Shown in pieces: positions 52,013 to 61,627 of a DNA stretch of 64,000 bases. Where the stretch lies: contig NC_019703.1 in NCBI RefSeq assembly GCF_000317045.1, positions 62,001 through 126,000 of the forward strand, read 5' to 3'. The translations under genes and the position numbers were made by a program. The notes beneath the pieces were generated by a model. It was not told the DNA's origin. It made no database searches and worked only from the letters and a program-made list of their open reading frames with translations. Within the stretch, counting starts at the first letter, position 1. The number at the start of each line of letters is the position of its first letter. Origin of the DNA: Geitlerinema sp. PCC 7407. GTDB lineage: Bacteria > Cyanobacteriota > Cyanobacteriia > PCC-7407.

Positions 52013-53830
52013 TTAAGCTGGCACCTCAATGCGCTGCTGACCCGCCAGCCCAAAGGCCGCGTGAATCACCTGGAGGGCCTTGACGCCGTCTTCCTCAGAC
52101 ACGACGCAGCTTACCTTGATCTCCGAGGTGGCGATCATCTGGATGTTGATTTTCTCTTGGGCGAGGGCCGCGAACATCTGCGCCGCCACGCCGGGCTGGC
52201 CGACCATGCCAGAGCCGACGATGCTGACCTTGGCGATCGCCGTGTCCACGACCACCTCGCCCCAGCCCAGCTCGACGGCGGCCGCCGCCAAGATTTCTCG
52301 GGCGTGCTCGGCGTCGAGCTGGGACACGGTGAAGGCGATGTCGCGGGCCGTCAGGCCATTCATCAGGCGGCAGCGCTGGGACTGGATGATCATGTCCACG
52401 CTGATGTTGTGCTGGGCCAAAAGCTCGAAGAGGCGGGCCGCCATGCCCGGGCGATCGGGAATTTGACGAATGGCGAGGCGGGCCTGGTTGCGATCGAGGG
52501 CCACGCCGCGCACCGGGGGCGCATCGCTCTGGGCCGCCGCCTGCGCAGTGTCGATGCGAGCGGGGGACGAGTTGACCTCGAAGGCTTCGCACAGCACCGC
52601 CAAAGCGCGATCGCAGTCTGCCGCCTCCACGACGCAGCTCACCTTCACCTCAGAAGTCGAGATCATCTGAATATTGATGCCCGCCTCAGCCAGGGTTTTG
52701 AACATCTGAGCCGCCACCCCGGGCCGCCCGATCATGCCTGCCCCGGCGATGGTCACCTTGGCGATGCCGCCATCCACCATCACTTCAGCGTCTTCTGCCG
52801 CGCTGCCGGTGCCCGCTGCCAGCGCCGGAATCATCGCCGAAGACACCGCTTCGGCCCGCTTCAGAGACGCCTGGCTCACTGTGAAGGCGATGTCGTTGGT
52901 GTTGCCCTCGTGGATGGACTGGATGATCAGGTCCACGTCTAGATCCTGGCCCGAGATCTCGCCAAACAGGCGCGCCGCCACGCCGGGCCGGTCGGGCACC
53001 CGCAGCATCGCCACCTTGGCCTGGTCCACATCAAACTCCACCGCGTCCACGGGCCGCGCGATTTCGAGATCTTCGAGGGGGCGCGGCTGGGGCACGGGAG
53101 ACACCACCCGAGTACCAGGATCGTCGGTCCAGCTCGATCGCACCACCAGCGGCATGCCGTAGTTGCGGGCGATCTCGACGGCGCGCGGGTGCAGGACCTT
53201 GGCGCCGAGGCTGGCCAGCTCGAGCATTTCGTCGGAGGTGATCTCCGCCATGAGCTGCGCCTCGGGCACCAGGCGCGGGTCCGTGGTCAAGATGCCAGGA
53301 ACATCGGTATAAATTTCGCAGCAGTCGGCGCGCAGGGCCGCCGCTAGGGCCACCGCTGAGGTATCCGAGCCACCCCGGCCCAGGGTGGTGATTTCGAGAT
53401 CTTCGATGCTAGAAATTCCCTGAAAGCCTGCAACCACCACGACTTTGCCCGCCTGGAGATGGCGTTCTAGCCGATCGGTTTTGATGTGCAGGATCCGGGC
53501 CCGGGTGTGGGCGGCTTCGGTGACGATGCCGACTTGGGCGCCGGTCATGGAGATCGCGGGCTGTCCCAGTTCTTGGAGGGCCATGCTCATCAGAGCGATG
53601 GTCACCTGCTCCCCTGTCGACAGGAGCATGTCCATTTCGCGGCGGTTGGGATTGGCAGAAATCTCGTGGGCGAGCTTCACCAAACCGTCGGTGGTTTTGC
53701 CCATGGCCGAAACGACGACCACCACTGAGTTCCCGGCATCCACGGTGCGCTTCACGCGCTGAGCGACCGCCTGGATGCGCTCCGCTGAACCGACTGAGGT
53801 TCCCCCGTATTTTTGGACGATTAGTGCCAT
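52013..53830 (-). CDS. lysC: Aspartate kinase with duplicated ACT pairs
   Basis: A 605-residue aspartokinase, first enzyme of the Lys/Thr/Met pathway. The kinase domain starts with Val-Gln-Lys-Tyr-Gly-Gly-Thr-Ser-Val and contains Gly-Arg-Gly-Gly-Ser-Asp-Thr-Ser. The C-terminal 330 residues contain two tandem pairs of ACT domains, each with the Gly-Met-x-Gly-x-Pro-Gly-Val-Ala-Ala-Gln-Met-Phe signature, as in cyanobacterial enzymes of about 600 residues. Feedback by lysine and threonine is expected from this design. Confidence 0.95.
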   Translation of the reverse strand: MALIVQKYGGTSVGSAERIQAVAQRVKRTVDAGNSVVVVVSAMGKTTDGLVKLAHEISANPNRREMDMLLSTGEQVTIALMSMALQELGQPAISMTGAQVGIVTEAAHTRARILHIKTDRLERHLQAGKVVVVAGFQGISSIEDLEITTLGRGGSDTSAVALAAALRADCCEIYTDVPGILTTDPRLVPEAQLMAEITSDEMLELASLGAKVLHPRAVEIARNYGMPLVVRSSWTDDPGTRVVSPVPQPRPLEDLEIARPVDAVEFDVDQAKVAMLRVPDRPGVAARLFGEISGQDLDVDLIIQSIHEGNTNDIAFTVSQASLKRAEAVSSAMIPALAAGTGSAAEDAEVMVDGGIAKVTIAGAGMIGRPGVAAQMFKTLAEAGINIQMISTSEVKVSCVVEAADCDRALAVLCEAFEVNSSPARIDTAQAAAQSDAPPVRGVALDRNQARLAIRQIPDRPGMAARLFELLAQHNISVDMIIQSQRCRLMNGLTARDIAFTVSQLDAEHAREILAAAAVELGWGEVVVDTAIAKVSIVGSGMVGQPGVAAQMFAALAQEKINIQMIATSEIKVSCVVSEEDGVKALQVIHAAFGLAGQQRIEVPA

Positions 53831-54056
53831 AATCCCTTATCCCACAAGTCTTCTGACGTTTGCCTCACTCCCAAGGGCAGTGGACAAAATAGCGATTCTC
53901 ACAACAGTACATCACTACAGACCCTTCTCGATGGGCGCTGGTTTGGAGAAGGTCCTGCCAGTTTTGCTACCACACCTGGGATGTACCGATCGTATCCGGG
54001 GCGACGATTTTGTCATCCGGGAAGATCGCTCTAGCAGGCGATCGCCCCCACAGCAA

Positions 54057-54083
54057 AGTGCTGGGACAATTTGCCCCAGCACT
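54057..54083 (-). terminator. Hairpin after thf1
   Basis: 9-bp stem AGTGCTGGG / CCCAGCACT with a 9-nt loop, about 33 bp downstream of the thf1 stop on the minus strand. The T run after it is short. Confidence 0.5.
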
Positions 54084-54115
54084 CGGAAATTTTCGTTGTG
54101 GGTCCCTGGACGCGC

Positions 54116-54835
54116 CTAGGCTGAGGTAGAAGCCTGGGAGTCGGAGGACGTTTCTGAGGCTTTTTGGGCCTGCTCCCGCTCCTCGCGCTTTTTGCGATCG
54201 GCTTTGAGGATGTCTTCCATGACGATGCGGGCCTGGGTGAGTTTTTCCAGGTTGCTGCGGTAGAGCTCGAGGTCTTTTTGCAGCTTGTCCGCGGGCAGAT
54301 GCAGCGCTGCCACGACTTTCTCGAAGGTGGCGGTGCGCTGGGCCTCGTCTTTGACCAAGTCGGGGTTGGCTTGCTCGACCAGGGTAAACAGACCGATGGC
54401 AAACAAGCGGCTGTACTTGAACTGGGAGTGGTTGGCGATCGCTTGCAGAGACTCTCCGAGGCCCTGATCGTCGCCCCGAGGCGTTTCTAGGCTCAGCCAG
54501 CTAATCAGCTCCTCAGCCGACAGATTCTTGGTAAATTCGGCGAGGCGCTCAGCGTCGTGGCGATAGTGGCCGGGGTCGCCCTCGTTGGCTCGACACAGGG
54601 ACTCAAAAATAGACGTTTTGTCCTGTTCTGGACGGTAGCCCTGCATGAAGCGCTCATAGGAAGTCACCACGCCCAGAGCGTAGAAGGGGTCGTAGCGGAA
54701 ATCAACGTTGACCGAGAGCAGATGCATTTCCACCATCAACTCTTCTACCACTCGCCGATAAATGGAGTTGATCGGGCGAGTGTGCATGCTGTAGAAAGCA
54801 CGTTTGGTATCAGAGACAGTTCGGACGTTGTTCAC
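54116..54835 (-). CDS. thf1: Thylakoid formation protein Thf1/Psb29
   Basis: A 239-residue helical protein that in cyanobacteria associates with photosystem II and FtsH protease control. The N-terminal Val-Ser-Asp-Thr-Lys-Arg-Ala-Phe, Thr-Arg-Pro-Ile-x-Ser-Ile-Tyr-Arg-Arg-Val-Val-Glu-Glu-Leu-Met-Val-Glu and Leu-Leu-x-Val-Asn segments are characteristic. A C-terminal coiled, charged region follows. The start is GTG 54835. Confidence 0.94.
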   Translation of the reverse strand: MNNVRTVSDTKRAFYSMHTRPINSIYRRVVEELMVEMHLLSVNVDFRYDPFYALGVVTSYERFMQGYRPEQDKTSIFESLCRANEGDPGHYRHDAERLAEFTKNLSAEELISWLSLETPRGDDQGLGESLQAIANHSQFKYSRLFAIGLFTLVEQANPDLVKDEAQRTATFEKVVAALHLPADKLQKDLELYRSNLEKLTQARIVMEDILKADRKKREEREQAQKASETSSDSQASTSA

Positions 54836-55024
54836 GAGAACCTTAGAAGGATGAGGGTATTTTCATTCTCACCTTTGACGGGACGTTTGCCAAGGCAGGA
54901 GGACGAGGGGCGATCGCACAAAAGCGTGCCTTTGCGTCTGATCCCTTGGGCGATCGCCCCAAAAAGAGGCAAGCGTTTGAAGCGACCTCTGAGATGCTAA
55001 GAGGAGTGACCTGCGTAAACCGCT

Positions 55025-55642
55025 ATGAATCTCTCTCCTGATGTGGTGGCCCTAGGCCATCTGCTGGCCGGTGCCTTCGAAAATGGCGATCAGGCCCGCG
55101 AAGAACCGGCCTGGTATGTGCCCCTGCGCCTGTGGCAGCGCCCGATTCCCCTGTTTCGCGAAGATAGCTGGACGCTGTACCTGGAGCAGTCCAATCTCCT
55201 CAAGCTCGATCAGCCCTACCGGCCTCGGGTGCTGCGCATCACAGAGCACCCGAGTCAGCCGGATGCTCTGCTGGGCCGGTACTACCAGCTGCGGGATGCG
55301 GCGGCGGTGCGGGGTGGCGGTCAGGACCCGGAGCGCTTGCGATCGCTCTGTGCCGATGATTTGGTGGATCTGCCGGGCTGCGGCCTGACGATCGCGATCG
55401 CCCGATCGCCCCAGGGGCCTTACTTCCAGGCCAGTCTCCCCCCAGAGGGCCGCTGCTGCTTCACTGTCGAAGGGTCCCTGCGCCAGGTGTCCCTGGGCTT
55501 TGAGGTCGGGACGACGGCAGAGGGCAGCGTCGAATTTCTCAGCTACGACAAGGGCATTGATCCGGAGACGGGGCGGGCCATCTGGGGCGCGCTCATGGGG
55601 CCTTTTCGCTTTTGCAAGGTCGAAAGCTACAGCGAGCCCTAG
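55025..55642 (+). CDS. CpcT/CpeT family bilin lyase-like protein
   Basis: A 205-residue protein of the family that attaches phycocyanobilin to Cys155 of phycobiliprotein beta-subunits. The motifs Arg-Asp-Pro-Glu-Arg type (Gln-Asp-Pro-Glu-Arg-Leu), Leu-Pro-Gly-Cys-Gly and Asp-Pro-Glu-Thr-Gly-x-x-Ile-Trp-Gly-x-x-Met-Gly-Pro-Phe are present. It is divergent in the central strand region, so it may be a paralogue of CpcT proper. It is transcribed divergently from thf1. Confidence 0.85.
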   Translation: MNLSPDVVALGHLLAGAFENGDQAREEPAWYVPLRLWQRPIPLFREDSWTLYLEQSNLLKLDQPYRPRVLRITEHPSQPDALLGRYYQLRDAAAVRGGGQDPERLRSLCADDLVDLPGCGLTIAIARSPQGPYFQASLPPEGRCCFTVEGSLRQVSLGFEVGTTAEGSVEFLSYDKGIDPETGRAIWGALMGPFRFCKVESYSEP

Positions 55643-55666
55643 GGCCGCGCCTGTGCTCTCGCGGGC

Positions 55667-57475
55667 TCACTCGAGGCGCAGGAGCTGGGGCAGCCGCGAA
55701 TAGAGCCCCTTGGGATCATTGAGATCCTGGAGCAGGCTGAGGTCTTCTTGCAGGCGGTCCCACTGCTGGGTCAGCACATCGGGGGGCGTGGGCTCTGTTG
55801 CCTGGGCGCCCAGGAGCCGCTGCAAGATTTTTTCTTCGAGGGTGCGGGCTTTGGGGTATTCCTCGACTCGCCAGTCTTCCCCGAGCTTGGCGGCGATCGC
55901 CGCCGCGGCGATCGCATCGTCCAGGCCGCCGAGCTCGTCCACCAGGCCCAGCTTCTGGGCCGACTGCCCGGACCAGACCCGACCCTGGGCGATGTCCGCC
56001 ACTTTGGCCTGGGGCAGCTTGCGAGCGTCGGCAACGGCCTTGAGGAAGTGGCTGTAGGTGCTGTCGACGATTTTTTGGCGCAGACTCAGCTCCTGGGCAT
56101 TCAGCGGGCGAGAAATGGTGTTGAGGTTGGCCAGAGGGCCGGTCTGGACCGTGTCCCAGGTAATGCCGTTTTGGTTGGCGAGCCTTTGGACATTGAGCAG
56201 CAGCCCAAACACCCCAATAGAGCCGGTGATAGTCGTGGGCTCGGCGAAAATCTGGCTGGCGTTGATGGCCATCAGGTAGCCGCCGGAGGCGGCGATGTTG
56301 CCCATGGAGACGATGATGGGCTTGGTTTTTTGGGTGAGGGCGACTTCGCGGCGCATGACTTCGGTGGCCGAAACGCCGCCGCCGGGGCTGTTGATGCGCA
56401 GGACGATGGCTTTGACGTCCTTGTCCTGGCGCAGCTGGCGCAGCTGCCGCGCGATGCGATCGCCGCCGATCTGGCCGGGGCTGCCCTGGCCACTAACAAT
56501 GGTTCCTTCGGCATAGACTACGGCGATTTCACCGCGGCCTTTGCGGCTGTTGGCCACCTCCAAGCTGGCGTAGGTGGGCAAATGCACCTGATTGAAAGAC
56601 TGATCGGCCTCGGTGACGCCGGTGCGCTTCTTGAGGTCGGCGATCACCTCGTCGAAGTAGGCCAGGCGGTCTACCAGCTTGCGATCGCGGGCCTCAGGCG
56701 CCATCAGGAGTCCCTGGCTAGAGGCGATCGCCTCTAGCTGGTTGGGCGGGATCTCGCGGGCCTTGGACGTCGTCGCCACAAATTCGCCCCACACATCCCG
56801 CAGCAGCTGGGTGGTTTGTTGGCGGTTCTCGGGGCTGTTGTTTTGGCGCAGGAAGGGCTCGACCGCTGACTTATACTTGCCGACGCGGGTCACCTGCACC
56901 CCCACGCCGTACTTTTGCAGCGCGCCCGTGTAAAAGGTCGTCTCGGCGCTCAGGCCGTTGAGCTCCATCAGGCCCTGGGGATTGAGCAAAATCTCGTCGG
57001 CCACCGAGCTCAGGTAGTACTCCCGCTCATCCCAGTCCATGTCGTAGGCAATGATGGGCTTGCCGCTCTGGCGAAAGCGCTCTAGGGCTTGGCGCACCTC
57101 CTGCAAGCTGGCGTAGCCGCTGAGGGCCGGGGTGGAGCTGCCGTGAAGATAGATACCGGCGATCCGCTTGTCCTTGGCCGCTGCGTCAATGCTGTTGACC
57201 ACTTCGCGCAGGGTGATGACGCCCGCTTCGCTGTCCCCCGAGAGGATGGTGCCCAGGGCCTCGGAGGTGCTGGCGTTGGGCCGCGAGTCGGCGATGGTCA
57301 GGGCAAAATCAAACACCAGCATCGATTTGTCTTTGATCTGGGGCTCGGTCTCGCCGGAGGAGGCCGCAGACAAGATCAGCACAAATAGACCAACAACGCC
57401 CAGGGTGGCAAACATCCCAAGGCCAATCACAGTTCCCAGGGCGCTGGCAAAGGTCTGCTTTAGAAAGTTACGCAT
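55667..57475 (-). CDS. sppA: Signal peptide peptidase SppA, long form
   Basis: A 602-residue membrane-bound serine protease. An N-terminal transmembrane helix (about 12-38) is followed by two tandem protease domains. The dyad Lys202 (Val-Gly-Lys-Tyr-Lys-Ser) and Ser396 (Ala-Ala-Ser-Gly-Gly-Tyr) sits one residue in each domain, as in the E. coli 67-kDa form. It removes cleaved signal peptides; in cyanobacteria SppA forms are also linked to light-induced antenna breakdown. ATG 57475 gives a proper signal anchor. Confidence 0.94.
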   Translation of the reverse strand: MRNFLKQTFASALGTVIGLGMFATLGVVGLFVLILSAASSGETEPQIKDKSMLVFDFALTIADSRPNASTSEALGTILSGDSEAGVITLREVVNSIDAAAKDKRIAGIYLHGSSTPALSGYASLQEVRQALERFRQSGKPIIAYDMDWDEREYYLSSVADEILLNPQGLMELNGLSAETTFYTGALQKYGVGVQVTRVGKYKSAVEPFLRQNNSPENRQQTTQLLRDVWGEFVATTSKAREIPPNQLEAIASSQGLLMAPEARDRKLVDRLAYFDEVIADLKKRTGVTEADQSFNQVHLPTYASLEVANSRKGRGEIAVVYAEGTIVSGQGSPGQIGGDRIARQLRQLRQDKDVKAIVLRINSPGGGVSATEVMRREVALTQKTKPIIVSMGNIAASGGYLMAINASQIFAEPTTITGSIGVFGLLLNVQRLANQNGITWDTVQTGPLANLNTISRPLNAQELSLRQKIVDSTYSHFLKAVADARKLPQAKVADIAQGRVWSGQSAQKLGLVDELGGLDDAIAAAAIAAKLGEDWRVEEYPKARTLEEKILQRLLGAQATEPTPPDVLTQQWDRLQEDLSLLQDLNDPKGLYSRLPQLLRLE

Positions 57476-57575
57476 GGTGGGGAGAGGCAGATGGAGGCAT
57501 CGTGGAGATGGCTTTTCCATGCTAGTCGCTGGAGCCATCTTTGGCAGGTTGAGCGATCGCCCCCAAGGCCCATTT

Positions 57576-58637
57576 CTAGGGCGCTACAGCCTCCAAAACC
57601 TGCGATCGCCGCAGGTCCGCTACGGTGGCGCTGCCGGTACAAAACATCACCGTCGTCAGCTCGGCAACCAGTAGATCTGCGAGCTCAAACAGGGCCGCCT
57701 CGGAGTCGCAGGCCGCCTGCAAAAAGGGCCACGCCAATCCTGCGACATCAGCGCCCAAGGCCAGCGCCTTTGCGGCGTCCAGGCCATTGCGCAGGCCGCC
57801 AGAGGCGATCAGCGGCACCTCAGGGAGCGATCGCCGCACCTGGACCAGGCAGTCTGCCGTCGGCAACCCCCAGTCGGCAAAGGTGGTCCCCAGGCGGCGC
57901 TGCAAGGCATTGGGCGATCGTTCGCCTTCTACCTTGGCCCAGGACGTGCCGCCGGCCCCCGCCACATCGATAGCGCTCACCCCCGCCGCCAGCAGCTTCT
58001 GGGCCATGGCCGCCGAGATGCCGTTGCCGACTTCTTTGGCGATCACGGGCACCGGCAGATGGGCGCAGAGGAGCGCGATCTGGTCGAGGAGCCCGCGAAA
58101 ATTGGTGTCGCCGCCCGCCTGGACGCACTCCTGGAGCGGATTGAGGTGCAAAATCAGGGCGTCTGCTTCGAGGAGATCCACCAGGCGCTGGCATTCGGCG
58201 AGGCCGTAGCGGTAGTTGAGCTGGACGGCGCCCAGGTTGGCAAACAGGGGAATGTCCGGGGCGATCGCCCGTACCGCAAAAGTCGGCGCGACTTCCGGCT
58301 TTTCGATGGCCACCCGCTGGGAGCCGACCCCCATGGCCAGGCCATAGTGCTGGGCCACCGCTGCGAGGCGCTGATTGATTTGCTGGGCCTGCTCGGTGCC
58401 GCCCGTCATAGAGGAAATCAACAAAGGGACCCGGAGGGTTTTGCCCAAAAATGGGGTCCGCAGATCAAGGTCTTCGCGATCGATCTCAGGCAAGCAACAG
58501 TGGGTAAACCGATAGCGCTCTAGCCCGGTGGTCACCTGGCGGCACTGCACATCTTCGTCAAGACAAATCCGGATGTGATCGGCTTTGCGCGTTTGGGTTT
58601 CGGTCTCCGCAGAGACGGGCAGATTGAGGGCAGACAC
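57576..58637 (-). CDS. fni: Isopentenyl-diphosphate delta-isomerase, type 2
   Basis: A 353-residue FMN enzyme that interconverts isopentenyl and dimethylallyl diphosphate for terpenoid synthesis. The sequences Ser-Ser-Met-Thr-Gly-Gly-Thr, Asn-x-Gly-Ala-Val-Gln-Leu, Lys-Glu-Val-Gly-Asn-Gly-Ile and Gly-Gly-Leu-Arg-Asn-Gly are typical of the type 2 flavin-binding barrel. The start is GTG 58637. Its products feed carotenoids, phytyl chains and quinones. Confidence 0.94.
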   Translation of the reverse strand: MSALNLPVSAETETQTRKADHIRICLDEDVQCRQVTTGLERYRFTHCCLPEIDREDLDLRTPFLGKTLRVPLLISSMTGGTEQAQQINQRLAAVAQHYGLAMGVGSQRVAIEKPEVAPTFAVRAIAPDIPLFANLGAVQLNYRYGLAECQRLVDLLEADALILHLNPLQECVQAGGDTNFRGLLDQIALLCAHLPVPVIAKEVGNGISAAMAQKLLAAGVSAIDVAGAGGTSWAKVEGERSPNALQRRLGTTFADWGLPTADCLVQVRRSLPEVPLIASGGLRNGLDAAKALALGADVAGLAWPFLQAACDSEAALFELADLLVAELTTVMFCTGSATVADLRRSQVLEAVAP

Positions 58638-58836
58638 CTTGACTAACGGGTTCTCTCACAACGCAACAACGGCAACCGGCATCGCCTGGCGCTCCAAAAC
58701 GATTCAGACACCACTCAGGGCTCTGTTTTGGCAGCTGATCGGGCGATCGCACCATTGCCATCCGCTATCTTCCCACGCTTGCCCGGAGCTTCCCCGTAAC
58801 GATTTCCTACGGAGGGGCCGTGGGCTAAGGCTCAAG

Positions 58837-59421
58837 TCAGGGGCTATTGGGTTTCAGCAGCTCAACGGCGTCCCGGCCATCGATGTCCTGTAGAAACACC
58901 TTCACTTTTTCTTCGGCGGAGGTGGGCAGCTTTTTGCCGGTGAAATCGGGATGAATGGGCAGCTCTCGGTGACCGCGATCGACCAGCACCGCTAGCAAAA
59001 TCCCCTCTGGACGGCCATAGTCACTGATGGCGTTTAGGGCAGCGCGAATGGTGCGGCCTCGGTAAATCACATCGTCCACCAGCACGACCTTTTTGCCCGC
59101 CAGATCGAAGGGAATGTTGGTCTTGGCGGGGGTGCGAGTGGCGATCTGGGCCAGATCGTCCCGGTAGAAAGTGATGTCAATGGCTCCCACCGGCACTTTC
59201 ACGTCTTCCAGGAGCTGGATCTGATTGGCCAAAAGGTGGGCCAGGGGCACGCCTCGGGTGTGGACGCCCAGGAGGGCCAGTTGGGACAGGTCGCGGACCC
59301 GCTCCACGATCTGGGAGGCGAGGCGGTTGAGGGTCCGGCGCACTTCTTCGGCAGACAGGATTTCGATGACTTCCGGCGGCATAGGCGCAGGCGATAGAAA
59401 AGGTCTAGGAGTTGCAGCCAT
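58837..59421 (-). CDS. pyrR: PyrR, uracil phosphoribosyltransferase-type regulator
   Basis: A 194-residue (or 181 from ATG 59382) PyrR. The PRPP loop [12 protein letters not shown] is at about residue 111. Ile-Leu-Ser-Ala-Glu-Glu starts the conserved core, so the shorter start is possible; ATG 59421 has a GGGGG tract upstream. PyrR proteins can bind pyr mRNA or act as uracil phosphoribosyltransferase; no pyr gene is nearby. It lies 27 bp downstream of cbiB. Confidence 0.92.
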   Translation of the reverse strand: MAATPRPFLSPAPMPPEVIEILSAEEVRRTLNRLASQIVERVRDLSQLALLGVHTRGVPLAHLLANQIQLLEDVKVPVGAIDITFYRDDLAQIATRTPAKTNIPFDLAGKKVVLVDDVIYRGRTIRAALNAISDYGRPEGILLAVLVDRGHRELPIHPDFTGKKLPTSAEEKVKVFLQDIDGRDAVELLKPNSP

Positions 59422-59448
59422 TGTCCCCCAATTCTCGGCGGGAGGGGA

Positions 59449-60468
59449 CTAGAGGGGAAGGGTGGGCCAGAGCAGCGCGGCGATCGCCCCTGCCAGCCAC
59501 AGCAGCACGCAGCGGCGCGTCAGCCCCAGGGCCTGCTGAATCACGGCGGGCGTAATGGGGGCGATCGCCTCTCCCAGTCGGGGTTTTTCTTTGGCCACAC
59601 CTTGGTAATAGTTCAGACCGCCCACCTGCACATCCAGGGCCGCCGCGTAGGCGCATTCGCTCCAGCCCGCGTTGGGGCTCGGGTCCTGGGGCGCATCCCG
59701 GCGGCACAGCCCCAGGACATGGCCGGGGCGGCCCGACAGTAGGGCGATCGTCCCCACGGTGACGCGGCAGGGTAGCCAGGTGAGCAGGTCATCCAATTTG
59801 GCGCTGCACCAGCCCAGATCGGTGTAGGGCGATCGCCGGTAGCCGACCGTCGAGTCGAGGGTGCTGGCCGCCTTGAAGGCGATCGCCAGGGGCGCGCTAC
59901 CGACCCCCGGCAAAAACGCGCCCACAAGGGCGTAGAACAGCGGCGCGGTGACGCCGTCGGTGGCGTTTTCGGTCACGGTCTCCAGCAGCGCCCGCAGAAT
60001 CTCCGGCTCAGAGAGGTTGTCGGTGTCGCGGCCCACGTACATCGCCAAGCGCGATCGCGCCGCCGCCCGATCGCCTGCTGTCAGGGGCGTCAGCACCTCG
60101 ATCGCCGCCGCCCGCAGACTGCGCCCCGCAAAGCAGGACGCCAGCATCACGCTGTGCACCCCCAGACCCAGCAGCGGGTGCAGCCGCGTCGCCCCGGCAA
60201 TCAGGCCCCAGGCCACCAGAGCGCTGCCCCCCACCAGGGTCACCGTGAGGCCGACCCCGGCCCAGCGATAGATCCAGCCCTCAAAGGGTTTTTGGCCCCA
60301 GGCCCACACCGCGCGGGTGTAGCGATCGATCGCCCAGCCCATCACCCGCACCGGATGGGGCCACCCCCACGGATCGCCAATGGCGTAGTCCAGCAGCGCC
60401 GCGATCGCCAAAATCACGGCCGGATGCTCTGCCCCCACAGTCAGACCCACACTCTCCATCACTCCCAT
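59449..60468 (-). CDS. cbiB: Adenosylcobinamide-phosphate synthase
   Basis: A 339-residue membrane enzyme (CbiB/CobD) that attaches aminopropanol (or its phosphate) to adenosylcobyric acid in B12 synthesis. Family features are Asp-Pro-x-x-x-Pro-His-Pro-Val-Arg near residue 32, Glu-Thr-Val-x-Glu-Asn-Ala-Thr-Asp-Gly and Ser-Pro-Asn-Ala-Gly-Trp-Ser-Glu. Several hydrophobic helices are visible. No cobalamin riboswitch was recognised upstream. Confidence 0.93.
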   Translation of the reverse strand: MGVMESVGLTVGAEHPAVILAIAALLDYAIGDPWGWPHPVRVMGWAIDRYTRAVWAWGQKPFEGWIYRWAGVGLTVTLVGGSALVAWGLIAGATRLHPLLGLGVHSVMLASCFAGRSLRAAAIEVLTPLTAGDRAAARSRLAMYVGRDTDNLSEPEILRALLETVTENATDGVTAPLFYALVGAFLPGVGSAPLAIAFKAASTLDSTVGYRRSPYTDLGWCSAKLDDLLTWLPCRVTVGTIALLSGRPGHVLGLCRRDAPQDPSPNAGWSECAYAAALDVQVGGLNYYQGVAKEKPRLGEAIAPITPAVIQQALGLTRRCVLLWLAGAIAALLWPTLPL

Positions 60469-60852
60469 CAGTTGCGCTTCTCAAGCATTATCGTCGCGCA
60501 GGCGCACCCCAAATTTCCCCGCGATCGCCCGCTTTTGGCCCTCCAATCATCAACAAACCTGCCCGACTTTGGTCCCCGCCACCGTGGTCGAGCCAGTCCT
60601 TTCTCAGCCCTTCCACCGCCCATCTTTTGGCCTTGCCCCCATCACTTCGATCGCCCCAAAACGCGATCGCGCCCCGCCAAAAACGCGCCGTCAAATCTCC
60701 CTCAGTCCCCCATTCTTTCGGCCAGACTGCTCCCCCTTCAAAGGCCATTCTCCAGCCCCGAAGATCCCCCTTCGATCTGACATCGCCCTGTATCAACTGC
60801 TGCGATGGCAACAAAAATCAACCCACTAACAGCCCCCCCAGATCGCGATCCC
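60469..60852. other. Intergenic region, nothing recognised
   Basis: About 385 bp between the cbiB start and the Rrf2 stop. Open frames on both strands are shadows of GC-rich sequence. It should contain the cbiB promoter. Confidence 0.5.
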
Positions 60853-61296
60853 CTACACCACAAAGCTGGTCGTTTCTCCCTGAGAAGCCTGCCAACTGCG
60901 AGCATCATAATAGAGATCTTCGAGGGAAATATTGTAGAGAGCCTCCCGCAATTTCTGAGAGAGTCGTTTCCACAGCGTGAAGGTCACCCAGTCTCCTGCC
61001 AATTCTGCATCGGGCGTCAGTCGAGAGAGAGGATCGACGGTCTCTCCCACCGCATCCAAAATTTGGCCCAAGGAGATCTCAACGGGCGATCGCGCCAGCT
61101 GATAGCCCCCATGAACCCCTCGAATTGACTGCACCAAACCGGCTCGCCGCAACTCAATTAATAGCTTTTCAAGGTAAGGAGCCGGCAGATCTTGACGCTG
61201 AGCGATCGCTTTTACCGAAGCCGGTCCATAGCCCGGTTGAAGACTCAAATCCAACAGCGCCTTCACACTGTAGTGCCCACGGGTTGTTAGCTTCAT
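60853..61296 (-). CDS. Rrf2-family transcriptional regulator without cysteines
   Basis: A 147-residue winged-helix regulator. The Rrf2 N-terminus (Met-Lys-Leu-Thr-Thr-Arg-Gly-His-Tyr), Leu-Pro-Ala-Pro-Tyr-Leu-Glu-Lys-Leu-Leu and Gly-Val-His-Gly-Gly-Tyr-Gln-Leu-Ala are intact. The three cysteines that bind an iron-sulfur cluster in IscR are absent; the protein has no Cys at all. It matches the Synechocystis slr0846 type. The signal it senses is therefore unclear. It is divergent from the CalA-type regulator gene. Confidence 0.9.
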   Translation of the reverse strand: MKLTTRGHYSVKALLDLSLQPGYGPASVKAIAQRQDLPAPYLEKLLIELRRAGLVQSIRGVHGGYQLARSPVEISLGQILDAVGETVDPLSRLTPDAELAGDWVTFTLWKRLSQKLREALYNISLEDLYYDARSWQASQGETTSFVV

Positions 61297-61627
61297 AGAG
61301 ATTGATTTCTAGCCTTGATCAAGGTCCCTGAGAGACTGACAGACCCGCCCATCTCTCCCCAATCGTGCCATCAAAGAATGAATCAGGAATGCCTTCTCCC
61401 CAGAGCCCAACCAGCAGACCCATATTTCTGAGGAAGTGGGGATATAGGAATTTGCACAAACATCCCAAAAACTAATTTAATTTCAGCAGGAATACAGTAG
61501 TTATCAGGAAGAATATAATTCTATTTAGTGTAGTATGGGTTCACAGGCTGATATTAGGAAAAGTTCTAACACTTTGTAACCGGCAGCTTGCTGCATCATT
61601 GTTGTTAATCATCCCAGACGCAAGTTG
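61297..61627. other. Divergent promoter region of two regulators
   Basis: 331 bp, AT-rich toward 61440-61560, between the Rrf2 and AbrB genes. It should hold both promoters. A GAATATAATTC palindrome lies near 61513 and a TAGTGT/TAGTAT -10-like string near 61530. Specific sites are not assigned. Confidence 0.45.

Noticed and set aside
51953-52942. 329-codon open frame on the plus strand
   Set aside because: Antisense to lysC ACT domains; rich in His/Asp/Leu with no recognisable domain.
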